A stretch of DNA of 64,000 nt, taken from Pseudo-nitzschia pungens. Taxonomy: Eukaryota; Bacillariophyta; Bacillariophyceae; Bacillariales; Bacillariaceae. A program made the translations under genes and the position numbers. The DNA lies in assembly GCA_037355855.1 (NCBI GenBank), contig CM074760.1:6502501-6566500 (forward strand), written 5' to 3'. Shown here in pieces: positions 1-12,625 of the stretch. Below the pieces are notes generated by a model. It saw only the letters and a list, made by a program, of their open reading frames with translations, did no database searches and was not told where the DNA came from. How positions within the stretch are numbered: position 1 is the first letter of the stretch; the number at the start of each line of letters is the position of its first letter.

Positions 1-2
1 AG

Positions 3-1100
3 GTCGAGAAAGAAGCTTCGTGGAATATCGCCATCGCTGGTAAGGCTGGAGAGCTAGAACAAGCTAACAAACTCAGGGAAGAAAAAGAACTCGGGTTTGA
101 AAAGGATAAGAATGAATTCAACACTGAGAAAGAAAACATGTTGTCCAAGCTTGATGAAGCCCATAAAAAACTTGGTTCCACCCTAGAAGAACTAGCTGAG
201 AAGAACAGAACCTTTGAAAAACAATCGCTAGATTGGTTTAACAAGGAGAGAAAGATGACAGCGAAGGTTAACCAAATCGAGATTGAATGGGCAAGCGCTC
301 AAGCGAACTGTGCAATTTTGGATTCTCAATTGAAGAAGCGAATGGAAAATGAATCTTTGCTGGCTTCGCAGGTCAACACTCTGACACAGCGTTTGACAGA
401 CTCCGCCGACAATGCGATGAAATTCACAAAGTTCATCAAGGAGCTCGAAGCAGAGAAGCTCAATCTCCAACATACTGTTCAATCCTTGACGACGCGACTT
501 GAGAAGGTTACCGGTGTCATGGAAGATACACGAAAGCACCAAATGACAATTCTGGACGATGCGATTGTCCAAGAGGAGATGATGGCCAAGAGTATGGAGA
601 ATCATGCTGTGATGGTTTCGGAAGCCCTTACACACGAGAAAGAGTTGCAGGAGACAAAGGCGCAATTGTTGACCTTGGTGGAACAGTCGTTCACAGTACT
701 CAACGAGAAGCGCATGGAGCGTTTGAGCACTGCTTCTGCACAAGGTCAATATTTGGCCAACATGAATAGCTGTCGTCAAAACATGCTTTCTTCGGTGAAG
801 GCTGTGACCTCGAACGTGATGAGTGTCCTTACGACTGAACTCAATCTTGAATCTGTGGCAAGCGAAGTAGAACACATGACATCGGAGGAAACTGAGGATG
901 AAGTAGTTGAGGATGAAGTAGTTGAGGCTGAAGTAGGAACGGAAGATACCGTTGAATTAGTTGTGTCGCCGAAGAAGACTCCTGCTTTCGTTGTATCTGA
1001 CGATGTCGCTGTGGATGAAGACGACGAAGGAAGAACAGATGCCAGTGAAGAAAGTCGACCCGAAGAGAACACGAATCACGCTCGCGTAACGGCGGAATGA
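3..1100 (+). CDS. Coiled-coil protein, 5' end outside the window
   Basis: The reading frame is open from base 3 to the stop at 1098-1100, so the start lies upstream; the first internal Met is at 138. The visible 365 residues are nearly all heptad-rich, Glu/Lys/Leu-rich sequence, predicting a long coiled coil over about the first 280 residues. An acidic C-terminal tail follows, with short repeats of the type EDEVVEDEVVEAEV, then Asp/Glu-rich residues. No catalytic domain is visible. Coiled coils of this kind occur in cytoskeletal, centrosomal, vesicle-tether and SMC-like proteins, and nothing here separates these, so I give no function. No intron is needed within the visible part. Confidence 0.75.
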   Translation, partial: VEKEASWNIAIAGKAGELEQANKLREEKELGFEKDKNEFNTEKENMLSKLDEAHKKLGSTLEELAEKNRTFEKQSLDWFNKERKMTAKVNQIEIEWASAQANCAILDSQLKKRMENESLLASQVNTLTQRLTDSADNAMKFTKFIKELEAEKLNLQHTVQSLTTRLEKVTGVMEDTRKHQMTILDDAIVQEEMMAKSMENHAVMVSEALTHEKELQETKAQLLTLVEQSFTVLNEKRMERLSTASAQGQYLANMNSCRQNMLSSVKAVTSNVMSVLTTELNLESVASEVEHMTSEETEDEVVEDEVVEAEVGTEDTVELVVSPKKTPAFVVSDDVAVDEDDEGRTDASEESRPEENTNHARVTAE

Positions 1101-3303
1101 GAAGAACGTTATGGATGTGAATCATAATGAATAGAATGCACTACCCGAGAACACACGGTACTACACCAGTATAGTGGCCAAGACTCGTCGATGATTGACG
1201 GAGGGTTGGGGGCTGTCTCCGGCTTTCGGCTTTTTGAATCAACCACAAAGATCAAACGTGATCTTTTCTATATGTTTTATGAAAAGAAATAATTGTAAAA
1301 GTATTACTTAGTAGTCAAATTATATTGCGAACGGAGAATCACCTTTCAACGCGGGGCCTTACCGGTTTCAGAGGAGGAAAACTGACTTGTATTATTTCAA
1401 TAGGTGATCATGGCGTTTATCTACTACACATGCACTGAGAAAGGATGTGTTACCGTTTGGTACGAATGCCCAAAGAGTAATGTTCTCGGTCCGCAGTCAC
1501 AATCAACACAACATCATCCAAATTGGTTTGTGATTATTCGTTTGTCCTTCAACATGCCCTCGTTTCTCTTTTTTTCTTTTCTTTCCCGACGATCCTCTTT
1601 AACTTGGCCACTACTATCTCGCAATATTCTACCCAAGGTTGCAGCTGAATATTGCAGACGGGGAGTCGAACATCACCAACTTGGTCCAACTTGGTAACCT
1701 TTTCCTACACGGGGCCGGCTCAAGGTTTTCTAAGAAGTTCTAAGGGACGTTTTGACGAATCCATCAACCTTACTCCACGCACGTGGGCACGTGACAGCTG
1801 ATATCTGATGTATTTCTACTTGTTGAAGCCCTGCTACGTGTACCTGTTTCAACAACTCGCCCCAGGCTATTCTTTAGATCATGCTGGATCGGAAGAATCA
1901 GTGAAATCAAGCATGATTGCGTTTCGTTTTTCGAGGACAACAATGATCTTTTGGACCCGACAACATGTTCCTCATCGTTGTTTTGTTGCACCGTGTGAAT
2001 TGCCTTTGTGACATTCATAGCAGCAAAAGCACAGTTTTCTTCTTATTGATAGTAGCACTACTCTCACAGTGTGCAATTGATCTCCACTTGTTCTACTTTT
2101 TCCAAAGAAAATACTACTAGTATTAGTAGTACTAGTAGTAGTACCGTACTAGGTATCAAGAAACAGTGCTCGTCTCCGCTCCATTTGTTTGAATACTATC
2201 TGCTGCTGCTGCTGCTGACTTCTTGTTATGTATGATTCTTCTTCTTGCTGTTATGTACACAATTAGTAGTAGCCAATAGTCCTGACGATTGGCCTTTTTG
2301 TTGGCACTTGCAACCACCTTTCATCTTGCTACAGCGTAGTAATAAATAATAACAAAAGCTACTTGCAACTGCAACTGCTACTACTACTACTACTAGTAAG
2401 AATACTGGTGGTTGAAACAACATGAGTTCTGATCGACTCAAATCGGATCGACCTTTCGCACTGTACATATCGATAGGCATTTACCAACATACCCTGAGAT
2501 CTAACCTACCAATCCGAACTTATCCGGACTCGTACAAAATTACTTGGTACGAAGTTCTACATCATTTTTCCTACTAGTAGAAGGATTATTTATTTTTTCG
2601 GCTTCTCTTTTTGAATGCCGATGGGCAATTAAGTTTGAAAAGAATGTTCATGCCTGCCATCTCGCGCGCAGGTCATCCCCGCAGTCCGTGTGTATATCAA
2701 AATGGATAGGGTGTGTCGCGTTTGAATCTCAAAAACTCTGTCGCCTTCGCTTCGATGTAACTTGGCGGTACATCCATCGAATTCAACATAGGGGCCGGGA
2801 CGTCTCGGCTTGGATCGCGTTGCCCTCCTGCCGGTAGCAGTTTCTCATCGCGTTTTCTCGTACGTACGTAGGATGTACAGGGAGGCCGTACCCGTATTTC
2901 GTTTTGAAGACAACATGGACCCCATCAAAATTTTAATATTCTTTTTCCTATTTCTACTCGTTCGGTCTCTAAAATTACCGTTAGACCACTGTTCTGTTAC
3001 AAGCAGCGTTCACGATTAGCGTCACCCACATACATCATTCTGCTGCTTGTTTCCTATCCTGGCATTGAACAATTGGTGCAGTGCATTGGTACTCTTTTCC
3101 AATACGACTACCCAAAACCTCACCGAATCAATCCAACTGGCCACTACTTGGATCCCATCCGTTCCATTCCGATCGGACACCAATCCTTTGCGAAACCGCA
3201 GAGCACAACTCCACAGTTTGCTCAACTCAACTCAACTCCACTCCACTCCACTCCACTCAACTCAACTCCACTCCACTTCCGCTTTACAACACCACACAGC
3301 ATC
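1101..3303. other. Non-coding spacer with microsatellites
   Basis: No open frame here shows family similarity or coding bias. The spacer holds a CTAGTA-type repeat (2111-2155), a CTG run (about 2200-2217), a CTA run (about 2377-2397) and a CTCAA/CTCCA pentamer array (3221-3277) just before the next start codon, probably within its 5' UTR or core promoter. Confidence 0.6.
3221..3277. repeat. CTCAA/CTCCA pentanucleotide array
   Basis: About eleven consecutive pentamers alternate between CTCAA and CTCCA and end some 27 bases before the ATG of the phosphatase gene. It is a pyrimidine-rich tract on the coding strand, probably transcribed as 5' UTR. Any regulatory role is speculation. Confidence 0.8.
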
Positions 3304-4684
3304 ATGATGAACGCATCTGCTGGAACCGCTACTCCTAGCCGAACTCCTGCTCGGCACAACTATGCCAACATGAACACTCCCATCGCGAGTGCCAAGCGCC
3401 CTCGATCCAGCATGGACAAGTCTGCTCTGAAGAACCCTCTCGGAGCCGCATCCAACATCCCTTCGACTCCCCTGGGCAAATACGACGACGAAAGCGCGGA
3501 TGCCCCGCAGACTCCCACACCGGTCGAAGCGGGAGGTGTCGGCACCCCCGTGGTGTCGGCATCCACCGCGACCCTGGATCGAGCGCAGCTGAGTCCGATG
3601 CACCCCGCTCGTTCCACGGTTCGCTCCGAAGAGGAAGGAACCTCCGATCGAGTCGAGGGGGCCACCAACATGGTCGATGCGATCTTTAGTCCCATGTTGA
3701 AGCTGCTGGGGGCCGGAGAAGGCGAGGACGAAGCGGAACGGGCAGAACTGGAAGTGGTAGCGGAACACGACGAGCAGGAAGTTGAGGAGCACCGCCCAAA
3801 CAACAACGAAGCCGAGGTCCCACAAGACAATGCAGTGGTTGTGGAAACCGATGACGCCTCCTCGCAGGGATCCGAGATCGAAGACGAAGAAGAATTCAAT
3901 CCCTATGCCTTTATCAAATCGCTGCCCGATTACGAGGACGTGATGTCGCTTTGTCCGGCGGACAGATTGCCGGCCAAGGATCCGGATGCTCCACCCATCA
4001 CTCTCGTCCTCGATCTCGATGAGACGCTGGTTCATTGCACCGTAGAACAGGTCGACGATGCCGATTTGACTTTTCCCGTGGATTTCCATGGAAGCACATA
4101 CACGGTTCACGTTCGATTGAGGCCTCATCTGAACCAGTTTCTAGCGGCAGTGGCCAACAAGTTTGAGGTCGTTGTTTTCACTGCTAGCCAGCAGGTCTAT
4201 GCGGATGCCCTCCTCGATCTTATCGATCCAAGTACGTGTTGAACGGGACGAAAGTCTTGCTGTGTTGCACCGGTAGACTTTGAATTTTATGTTGCAATAG
4301 CTGTGTTTTGGATTCTCGACTGCATCCTTTGTCTCTTTTTGTTTGGTCTCACGCGCGTTTTCTTTCCTTCTCTTTCCAGATCACGAATACATCAAGCACA
4401 GAATGTTCCGAGAGTCTTGTCTTCCTGTCGAAGGGAACTATCTCAAAGACCTGAATGTTTTGGGACGGGACCTGAAGAAGTCGGTCTTGGTTGACAATTC
4501 CCCCCACGCATTTGGCTACCAAGTGGACAACGGAATTCCCATTGAATCCTGGTTCGATGACAAGAACGACACGGAATTGTTGAAACTGGAACGTTTCTTG
4601 CGCACTCTTCACAGAGTCGACGATGTCCGTTCTGTTGTCCGGAGGACTTTCCGAACCTATGAGTTGATCGAAAACGCACCGTAA
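3304..4684 (+). CDS. CTD small-phosphatase-like protein (FCP1/SCP homology domain)
   Basis: Two exons, 3304-4231 and 4380-4684, give 410 residues. The intron (4232-4379) starts GTACGT and ends TTTCCAG; its removal forms the split Asn codon in DP-N-HEYIKHR, as the family expects. The first ~230 residues are low-complexity and acidic. The C-terminal domain carries LVLDLDETLVHC, the DxDxT signature of aspartate-nucleophile (HAD) phosphatases, then FTASQQVYAD, the FRESC...GNYLKDL block and VLVDNSP. Close relatives (CTDSP/SCP, Dullard/CTDNEP) dephosphorylate RNA polymerase II CTD serines or membrane-linked substrates; the substrate cannot be told from sequence. There is no transmembrane segment, which favours the nuclear SCP type. 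A second ATG follows at 3307. Confidence 0.9.
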
Positions 4685-5397
4685 GACAACGTTGAGCATC
4701 AAAACATGGAATGATGCATTTCTGAAACGTGTCGTTGATTCGTCAACCACATTAGTATAACGATTTTGGGTAGACATCGGGTTTTTGGGCCGGGGAAACT
4801 ATCGATTGGTCCATGATGAATGAGAAAGGGCCGATGAAGAAACAACTACAAGCAAGCAAAAAAATGGATTCAAACATCTTGAACTAAAGTGAGAGACGAC
4901 GAGAATATTCCGATTGAATGAAGCAGCTAATTCAATGTAATCTTGCTAGTCTAATAAACTTTCGTCTGATGGAGTACTCTCTGGGCAGAATTCTACTGTA
5001 CCAAATTCGAATCGATGTTTAGAGTTCTGTAACTAGAATTTCCTTTTACCCCACATATCCACGGAAACTCCGCCTCCAGTCAACCTAACGAATCTCGTGG
5101 AGTCTTTCGGCGAAAAAGGATACGGCTGAATGGGCGTTCAATCGATCAATCCATCCAAATGTTTCTGAGTTGGAATCCATTCCAGAAAGTGTCAAATGCA
5201 TTGCCGGTAAGGGCACTCACAGAATGGATGTTGTATTGATGGGAGAAGGCACGTTTCTTCGCCTGGTCGAACTGATGTTTTTCCGAAACGCCGCGCCAGC
5301 GAACATCGTTCAGAATGGCCGGAGCGACGGGAGTCGAGATTCGAGTCTGGAAAAGACCTCATAGTGACAGAGGCGAGCGAGATCATCGCATTCTTCG
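4685..5397. other. Convergent spacer, no gene seen
   Basis: It lies between the 3' ends of the phosphatase gene and the histidine-kinase gene. It is AT-rich; short open frames here overlap the neighbouring 3' ends and lack family similarity. Presumably two 3' UTRs. Confidence 0.6.
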
Positions 5398-8300
5398 TCA
5401 CGTGGTGTAAATCTCGGTAAGGACGCTGTCGATGTCGCCAATCCGAAACGGTTTCGAAATGAAACCTTTCGCACCGGCGTCTTTGGCCTTGACCCGAAAT
5501 TCATCCAGGGCATGGGCGGTGACAAAGATAATGATTGTATCGGGATCGCGTTCCGTGATGAGTTTACAAGCTTCCATGCCCCCCATGACAGGCATTTGTA
5601 TGTCCAACAGTATGCAGTCGTACTTGATCGTTGCAGAGATATCCACCGCCTTTTTCCCGTTGTCCACAATCGTAACGTCAGAGATACCGTAACGATTCAA
5701 CACACGGGTGAGGACTTTTTGATTCACAAGATTGTCCTCGGCATACAACACCTTTAAGCCGTGCTTGAAATCGCGTACTTCCGTTTTCTGACTAGTGTCT
5801 GAAGAGGACGGATTCGAGGGTGTTGCCACTGAGTTTGTTCGTCGTTGCTTGCTTGTGATTGTCTCCTTGGTGATGGAAGCAGTAGTTGGGAGACTAATCG
5901 AGGCGTCACTTTCGGGCGGAGATGATTTGTCGTTCCTGATGGGACTGCTCGAAGCATCCGACTCTGTCAAAGCATCACCATTCGCTCGTGATTGGGCAGA
6001 AATTTGTTGCGAAATGGAGGCGAGCAACGTTGCTGGGAAAAGGCCCGTTAACGATTTCAAATGATAAGCCTTTGTCTTTTCAACCAAGAAATTTGCACCA
6101 TAGCTTATCAATGCGTATTGGGAAGTCCCTAGGATCGATTCTAGTTTTTCAGGTGAACAAAACTGGTGTAAGGTTTCGTGCACTAACAGAGTGAAGTGTC
6201 GACGATTATTCCCGTCTTTTCCTTCTGAGATCTGGATCTTTAACTCTTCTAGAGAGTTGCAACGAAGAACATTCAACCCGTAAACTTCGACAACATCCGC
6301 GTTAAGAGGTATTGGTTCCCCATTGAAATCAGGTGGCATTCGGGAATTCTCAGTCATTTGTTTTGGCTCGACCAACACAATAGTTGTATTTTTTAGAGAG
6401 TTCGAAATACTTTCAACCTCAATAGACTTTCCATTCAACGGCAAAGCGACTGTGAAATCGGCATATTTGCCAAGTTTGGAATCCAACGATATTGTTCCTC
6501 CCAGGCGGTGAACAAGCTTTGACGTAATACTCAAACCAAGACCAGTGCCTCCGTAGATATTCTGAGTTTCTTTGCTGTTAATGGTTTGTCAATAGAAAGC
6601 GATATTTAGATACAAAACATCACGTATTCCGACATAGGACGTATTTGTTGAGGATTGATATCCAGAACCAATCCAACCAACTCACCTGGCTTGAGAAAAA
6701 GGTTGAAAAATAGTTTCAAAATCTTTTTTATCGATACCTTTTCCGTAGTCCCTGATCGAAAATTGTATAAGGTCGCGGTTCCCGTTTTCTTTGTTCTTCG
6801 GATCATCTAAGGAGGAGGCCTTAACCACATTAACACTAAGGTCAATTACACTATCAGGTTTCGAAAATTTCCCCGCATTTCCAAGTAAATTGAACAAAAC
6901 TTGCTGCAATCGTCGGTTGTCAGTCTCGAGATATTCTGGCACTGTCGGGGTGAAGTGCGGTCGAAGACGCACATTCTTTTCCTTGAATTTTTGAGAAATT
7001 GAGTACAATACACTATCAATGGTATCTTGCAGTTTGGTTGACTTTATATCAACTTCAAAACTTCCTGATTCAAGTTTTGCATAATCAAGAACATCGTCAA
7101 CGACAGCTCTCAGTAGCTCCCCACTTGTATTAATCATGCGAATGGAATCAGCATGCATTGGATCCATTGAAGGACCCTCGCTATCCTCCAGCAACAAAGA
7201 TGACATACCGACAATACAATTCAGTGGAGTACGGATTTCGTGACTCATACAGGCGAAATGCTCAAGTTGCTTTGCTTTCTGGCTTGCTAGCTGAGCGTTT
7301 GCCACTTCCAGATTTCTATTGGCTTTTGCTAGTTCGTTGGTGCGGTCCTCGATTTGTTTTTCCATCGAATCGATCAATTCTCTGTGAAGATGATCTAAGT
7401 GATTCGTCAATTTCACCTCCGATTTGCTATGTTCACCCAAAAGTACCGCATCTCGCTGGCAGCTATGAATGGGTAGATCTCTCATCGACAAATTCATGCT
7501 TTCAAGTTCAGACAAGTTTTTTACATTCGGTGAAAGTGTGAACAAAACTTGCCTCCGAGGCGTTCGGTTCAATTCGATGATTGAGCCTTTTAACTTCGGT
7601 ATTTGATGCCAAGAATTTTCGCCGATTCCTTCAAAGAAAATTATCTTTCCTTTCATTTTATCCAATAGAGTCCAATCCCATTTTTCACCAAACGAGGGTA
7701 TGGGCCCCGTTATAACGAACACATCACTGATGCATTTGCCAATCAGATCTACATTTTCCATTAGTTGCGAGAGACTGTTTCCAATTTGTACGATTTGAAA
7801 GTCTTCATCAATCACAACGTGGTAGGGGAATACCTCTTTCACAAGATCGCCCGACATCGGAATACTTGGTGGATGGGCCGGCGCCACTAAACTCGAACTT
7901 CCTTTGACAACTTCAATTTCCGAAATTGGAGGAACACTTGACCTGTAACTCGACACACTCAATTGTGAATTGACTCTAGCAAATGATTTTCTGCCAACCT
8001 CTGTCATCTGGTCTGTCTCGATAGTCTTTTTGACAGACCCTGGTGTCGACGAATGATCCGTCGGTCCTTCAACAGGCATCTTTCTATTTGCACTGAACGT
8101 CAAAAAGCGACTTATCTTATCGGATTCTTTCAAGGTCCCACTCTTCTTGCTCGATGCTTTTGATCTCTCATCACTGTATGGCGTATCTATATTTGCTGGG
8201 CTAGACAGGGAATTGCTGAACAATCCTTTCCGTACATCTGAGAACGAAAGTGTAAACGGTTCGTTTCTCGCTCCGTTCACAGGTGGATTTCGGCTGTTGG

Positions 8301-10293
8301 AAATTCTCGTCGAAGTTTTGCCAAAACTTTCCGCACTCTCACTTTCAACGTCTACGCTCAATTTTGAATTCCGTTTCCTTTTGAACTCGCTCAGCTTCTC
8401 TTGAATTCGAGTACTACCCCCGCTCACCGAAGCCCTTCGCTGAACTTTAGGTTCACGTCTCATGGCTTTCATTACAGGAGCGCTGTATGAGCTTTGTAGA
8501 GAAACGTCGTTATCAGCGGGATATCGTACTACATCAGAGAGCATTGCTTCTTTTGATTTTTCTTCGCTGATAGGATGGGATTGTCTATCAATATTCTTCA
8601 TGTCGACATTCGGCTCAAAGTCACTGTTGGTCGAAAGGAAATCGGCGGCAGTCCGCGACGTAAAAGACCTGCTTTTAGGACCCACTGTCCATCTCGATGG
8701 ATAAAATTTGTCATCAGTTGGGGATTGACTTTTGCTTAAATTCAAGCTGCTCGTGGTTTTGCTTCCGATTAAGCTACTGGTGGTTGCAAATGTTGCATTC
8801 CCGACTCCAGACAGATTCATATGGTTCGGGCGAGATCTTTTTGTGCTCGACAGAAGCTTATCAATGGAGGTTTCACTTCCTGATTGAAACCGAACAGGTA
8901 CTGATGCACTCCTTGGTAGTTCCGGCAAGTTGGTTCTTCGAAGACGATTGTTCGTTGAATTCGAAGCGACTGTTTCGGTTGAAGTCTGTGTGTCGACACA
9001 ACGAAGCAACAACTGCACAGGGTTGCTTTTCGGTGCGAGATCAAAAATGTCTTTCGTGCTTACTTTTTTCAGATCGTCCAAACTATACGTCTGGCAGATG
9101 TTTCCATCATATCCTCCATCCAAGAGCAAACACTGTATCTCTTTGGTTTTCTTGCGAACGGCTCTGACAACATCGGGTGTCCATTTTCGAACTTGGGCAC
9201 TTTTTACCCCCTTGTGTTCATATATGGCTTCGTAAACTGTCAAGTCAGGTTTTATATCAACCGCAAGATACTTGTATCGCTTGCTTGATTTGTTCGATAT
9301 TTTTACCCTCATGGACGATTCCACCGTGATCACGCTCGTGCTAACAGAATAAGCATCACTTACAGGACGCACAGTTTCTGTTCGTATTGTACTGTTGTCG
9401 TTTTCGTCGAGGTCACTAATGGCATCAAAACCTGATGCAGATTGACTTCCATAATTTGAAAAACGAAACCGTTTTGTATCCAATTCTCGAAACTGGTCAA
9501 ACACCGACTCGTCGACAGCCACTCCGGAAAATGGACATCGGAAAGCACCACTTGCAACGTCGTCCCTCGGGATGACAGGGTGATTGAATCTAGCGGTTGT
9601 TCGCTTTGTTGCTGATTCGTTCACGTTCACTGCAGACATTTCGGTAGGTATTAAAATGGACGATTTCGAGTCTTTGGTGGATGAAGTACCGTGGCCAGTT
9701 AAACCAAACGATGAAGTGTCATGATCCTGTTGGGCAGTTAAAGAGGTTGACATTGAGATCGATTGTGTGGCGATCGTTCTCGCCGTCTTCTCTGTACATT
9801 GCAACACTAGTTTGATCAAATCAGCCTCGGGTCCAATCAGGTGATACAGCTCCCTGGTACTTTTTCTTTTCATTTCATCGATTGTAAAGGTGTGACACGG
9901 AGCATCGACCTCGTCGTCCCATACCGAACATCGAATTTCGTGTGATCCACTCTTTACTTGTTGAATCAATTTTTTCCCCCATTTCCGTATGTTTGCCTTT
10001 TTCACTGCGTTGTTGTCGTAAACGGATTCGAACAAATTCAAATCGTCACGGATATCTACCACCAGGTCCTTGAAAAGTTTGGAGCCCTGATTGATCACCC
10101 GTACTCTCAACAAGTTCCGACCGGATGTCATGGTGACGATACTATCTGTGGAATTTGCTGCCATCGTCACTTGTGTTTTCAGGCTCAATTTATCGCTAAC
10201 CCGGTTCTCTTCGTGTGGTAGGAGCGATTCTTTCAACAACATGCTGTTTGTGGAAATTGGACTAAGTTTGATCCGTATCTGCAGTCGTATCAA
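5398..10293 (-). CDS. HNOBA-containing hybrid histidine kinase
   Basis: Two exons, 10293-6686 and 6574-5398, give about 1594 residues. Removing the intron (6575-6685, GTGAGT...AACAG) rebuilds PFSQAS...YGGTGLGLSI across the ATP lid. Visible order: two copies of an unassigned module (about 57-168 and 326-433); a Ser-rich linker; an HNOBA domain (about 815-980: VFPYHVVIDEDFQIVQ, LKGSI, LSMRDLPIHSCQRDAVLLGE); a coiled coil; HisKA with CMSHEIRTPLN (His near 1016); HATPase with LLGNAGKFSK, DYGKGID and GGTGLGLSI; a degenerate receiver; and a receiver (about 1470-1592) with YAEDN, CILLDIQMPVMGG and FISKPF. HNOBA is the PAS-like domain that joins H-NOX to the output in soluble guanylate cyclase. This protein has no H-NOX of its own, but a separate H-NOX gene lies divergently 2.3 kb away. 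Inferred role: autophosphorylation controlled by NO-bound H-NOX. The start could instead be a later Met (residue 18 or 44). No transmembrane segment is seen. Confidence 0.94.
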
Positions 10294-12625
10294 AATCGTG
10301 CTGGCTTTGTGAAGTCGTTCTGATGTCGCACCTCTTTAGAGACTCGATGAAGATGAAGACGACGACGACGACGACGACGACGATGATGATGACGCTGCAA
10401 CCAAAAATATTTAAGGTGAACAATTACACTCGTTGGAAGGGCAGAGGCGTTGCGTGTTCAAATATTCGAATTGTCGTGTTTTGGGTTGTTCTTCCTAACG
10501 GTTTTGAGTGGCTCTTCGTCGTATATGCCTTATCCCTTAGCTCGTGAGCACTTCGCTGTGCTTGTTGGTTAATAACGATCTAAACACTATCAGAAAGTCC
10601 CCTAGAGTGTCGGTTTGTCGAATCGGGTCGAGTCATCCGCTACCATGGTCGGACGGGCAGAGTAAACTACTATGGATTGATCGTAAGAGTGACGATAAAA
10701 AGTTGTTCAATGTACGATTACGAATATGGTACTAGACGAATTGGTTCGTTTTAGGGCTGAGGTGTAAAATAAAGCTGAAAAATGTGCGAATTCAACACAT
10801 CCAGATGATTGATGATTCACTCTCGAAACGTTGCTCTTTCTAAAAAGAGGCTACGGTACTTCAGCATTGAACAATAAGGTTTATTTCTAATTCACAAAAT
10901 GGAATATAAGGTTATATTTGGGATCAAAATTCAGTGCAAAGAAAAATACGCCACGATCGATTATATAGCCGAAAACAAGTGGCGAAAGGAAGTGACGCTC
11001 CGATCTACTACGTATGCAATAATTGGTCTCAATACACATCTTATCTTTTCCGATTTTTTCGAAGTTGCATAAATATTTTTTCCAAAACCGTCGTGTTTCG
11101 TACCAATGGCGCCACATACGGTACGGTAATTAGGCTTTATCTCCCTGGAGAAATGGACGAGACCTGGTACAATTAAACCTTACCCGTACCAGTAAGTTAC
11201 TCATGCGGTACAGTGTGAACAACAAAATCATGAAGATTATTCCTACGGTATTGGCACAATCCAATCATTACGACATAAATATTGCAGTGCGTGTGGGCTC
11301 GAACATTATTTTTGGGTAATGTATGTAAGGTTACTTGGGTACGGTAGTTCAAAAGTGTGGGTAAAAAGTGTGGATTAGACCTAAAATAAGTGTGTTAACG
11401 AACGGGTAAGGTTAACCTTACCTTATTGCTTATTGACCTTATTTCTGGACGCTCAATTCTATCGGTACTAGTGCCCAGCAAGTAGATTGGCTAGAGTTTT
11501 TAAAAGAGTAACCTTAATCTGGTCTTGCGGCTGATTAGACGTCTGGAATTCTCTTGCGTATAATTCTGCAGTCACTGAAAAGCTACTGTACGGTACAAAA
11601 ATCTGCATCGAATACGTTACAAGTACGAAGTCTACAGGGACTACATTACCTGAAAGCGTTCAAAATCTTGGATGATCCACGAGGTCTTGCAATTTGCATT
11701 TTAAGTATCGCATTTTGCTGCGTTCTTCATCGTTGTGGGAACCACGACATCCACCGCTGAAAATTATGTTGTACGAAGTATTAGGTGTAACGGGCATTGC
11801 CAGCAATAGAGTGAGTCGGTTTGGTATGCATCTAATAATTTTTGAAACGTGCCATTTTGTTTTTATGATCATTAAACAATGTTTTTCTCCTTAAATCCGC
11901 CAAAAACTGGATACATAATAAGAGATTATCTATACACGAGAAACACTAGTCGAGACCAACGTCCTTTATTTTCCGCGCGGTTTCCGCCAGTCTAACGGGA
12001 AAGTTACTATTAAAAGAGACTACGTAAAGTCACTGCGTAGGACTAATTCTAACCAATCAAAATCAACCATCCATACATATGCCCGCAACAACCACCACGA
12101 ACGAAACAACCAAACATATTGTTTATTCAGAAACCCTTTCGGAGATGCATACGAATTCACAGCGTATGCAATGTGCATACGGTACGGTATGAATAACTGG
12201 GAAAATCTCTATATCAATATCTATTTAGAATCAAGTCCCTTAATTCCGATTGTGTTTTAATGCAGCAAATCTCGCTGAAACATCGAACTTGTTGATTCAT
12301 TCTTCCGTGAAAATAGTTGTGCCGCTCTTCGAACGTGTCGTCAAAAACAAAAAATAGACAGCAGATGCTGTTCTAATAGGATCTTAAATTGTGACAGAGG
12401 CGTGATGAATGAATTTTTTTCTCACTTACACCTCCGTTTGCTTATTAGAACTATTCTCTGAGACAATTCTATCCGTATTTTAAAAAGTAATTTCATCGCA
12501 CTTTATCCAACGAAACGACTCCCACTCATTACACGTACACAACACAATATCGCTCTGCTACTTCAATTAAAAGATACGCACAAGTTCTTGGCAGTGTTGA
12601 TTGCTCCAGGCAAACCAATCTCGAA
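10294..12625. other. AT-rich spacer between the divergent kinase and H-NOX genes
   Basis: This 2.3 kb has no open frame with recognisable similarity. It must hold both promoters of the divergent pair. Near the kinase start is a GAC/GAT trinucleotide run (about 10359-10392). From 11100 to 11450 the words GTAAGGTTA, GGTACGG and CCTTACC recur, as in other spacers of this window. No promoter element can be assigned with confidence. Confidence 0.6.

Noticed and set aside
1404..2837. Several short open frames in the first spacer
   Set aside because: No similarity, no coding bias, overlapping on both strands; expected by chance.
7450..7860. Ordinary PAS domain in the histidine kinase
   Set aside because: The LKGSI...LSMRDLPIHSCQRDAVLLGE pattern is the specific HNOBA signature seen in guanylate cyclases.
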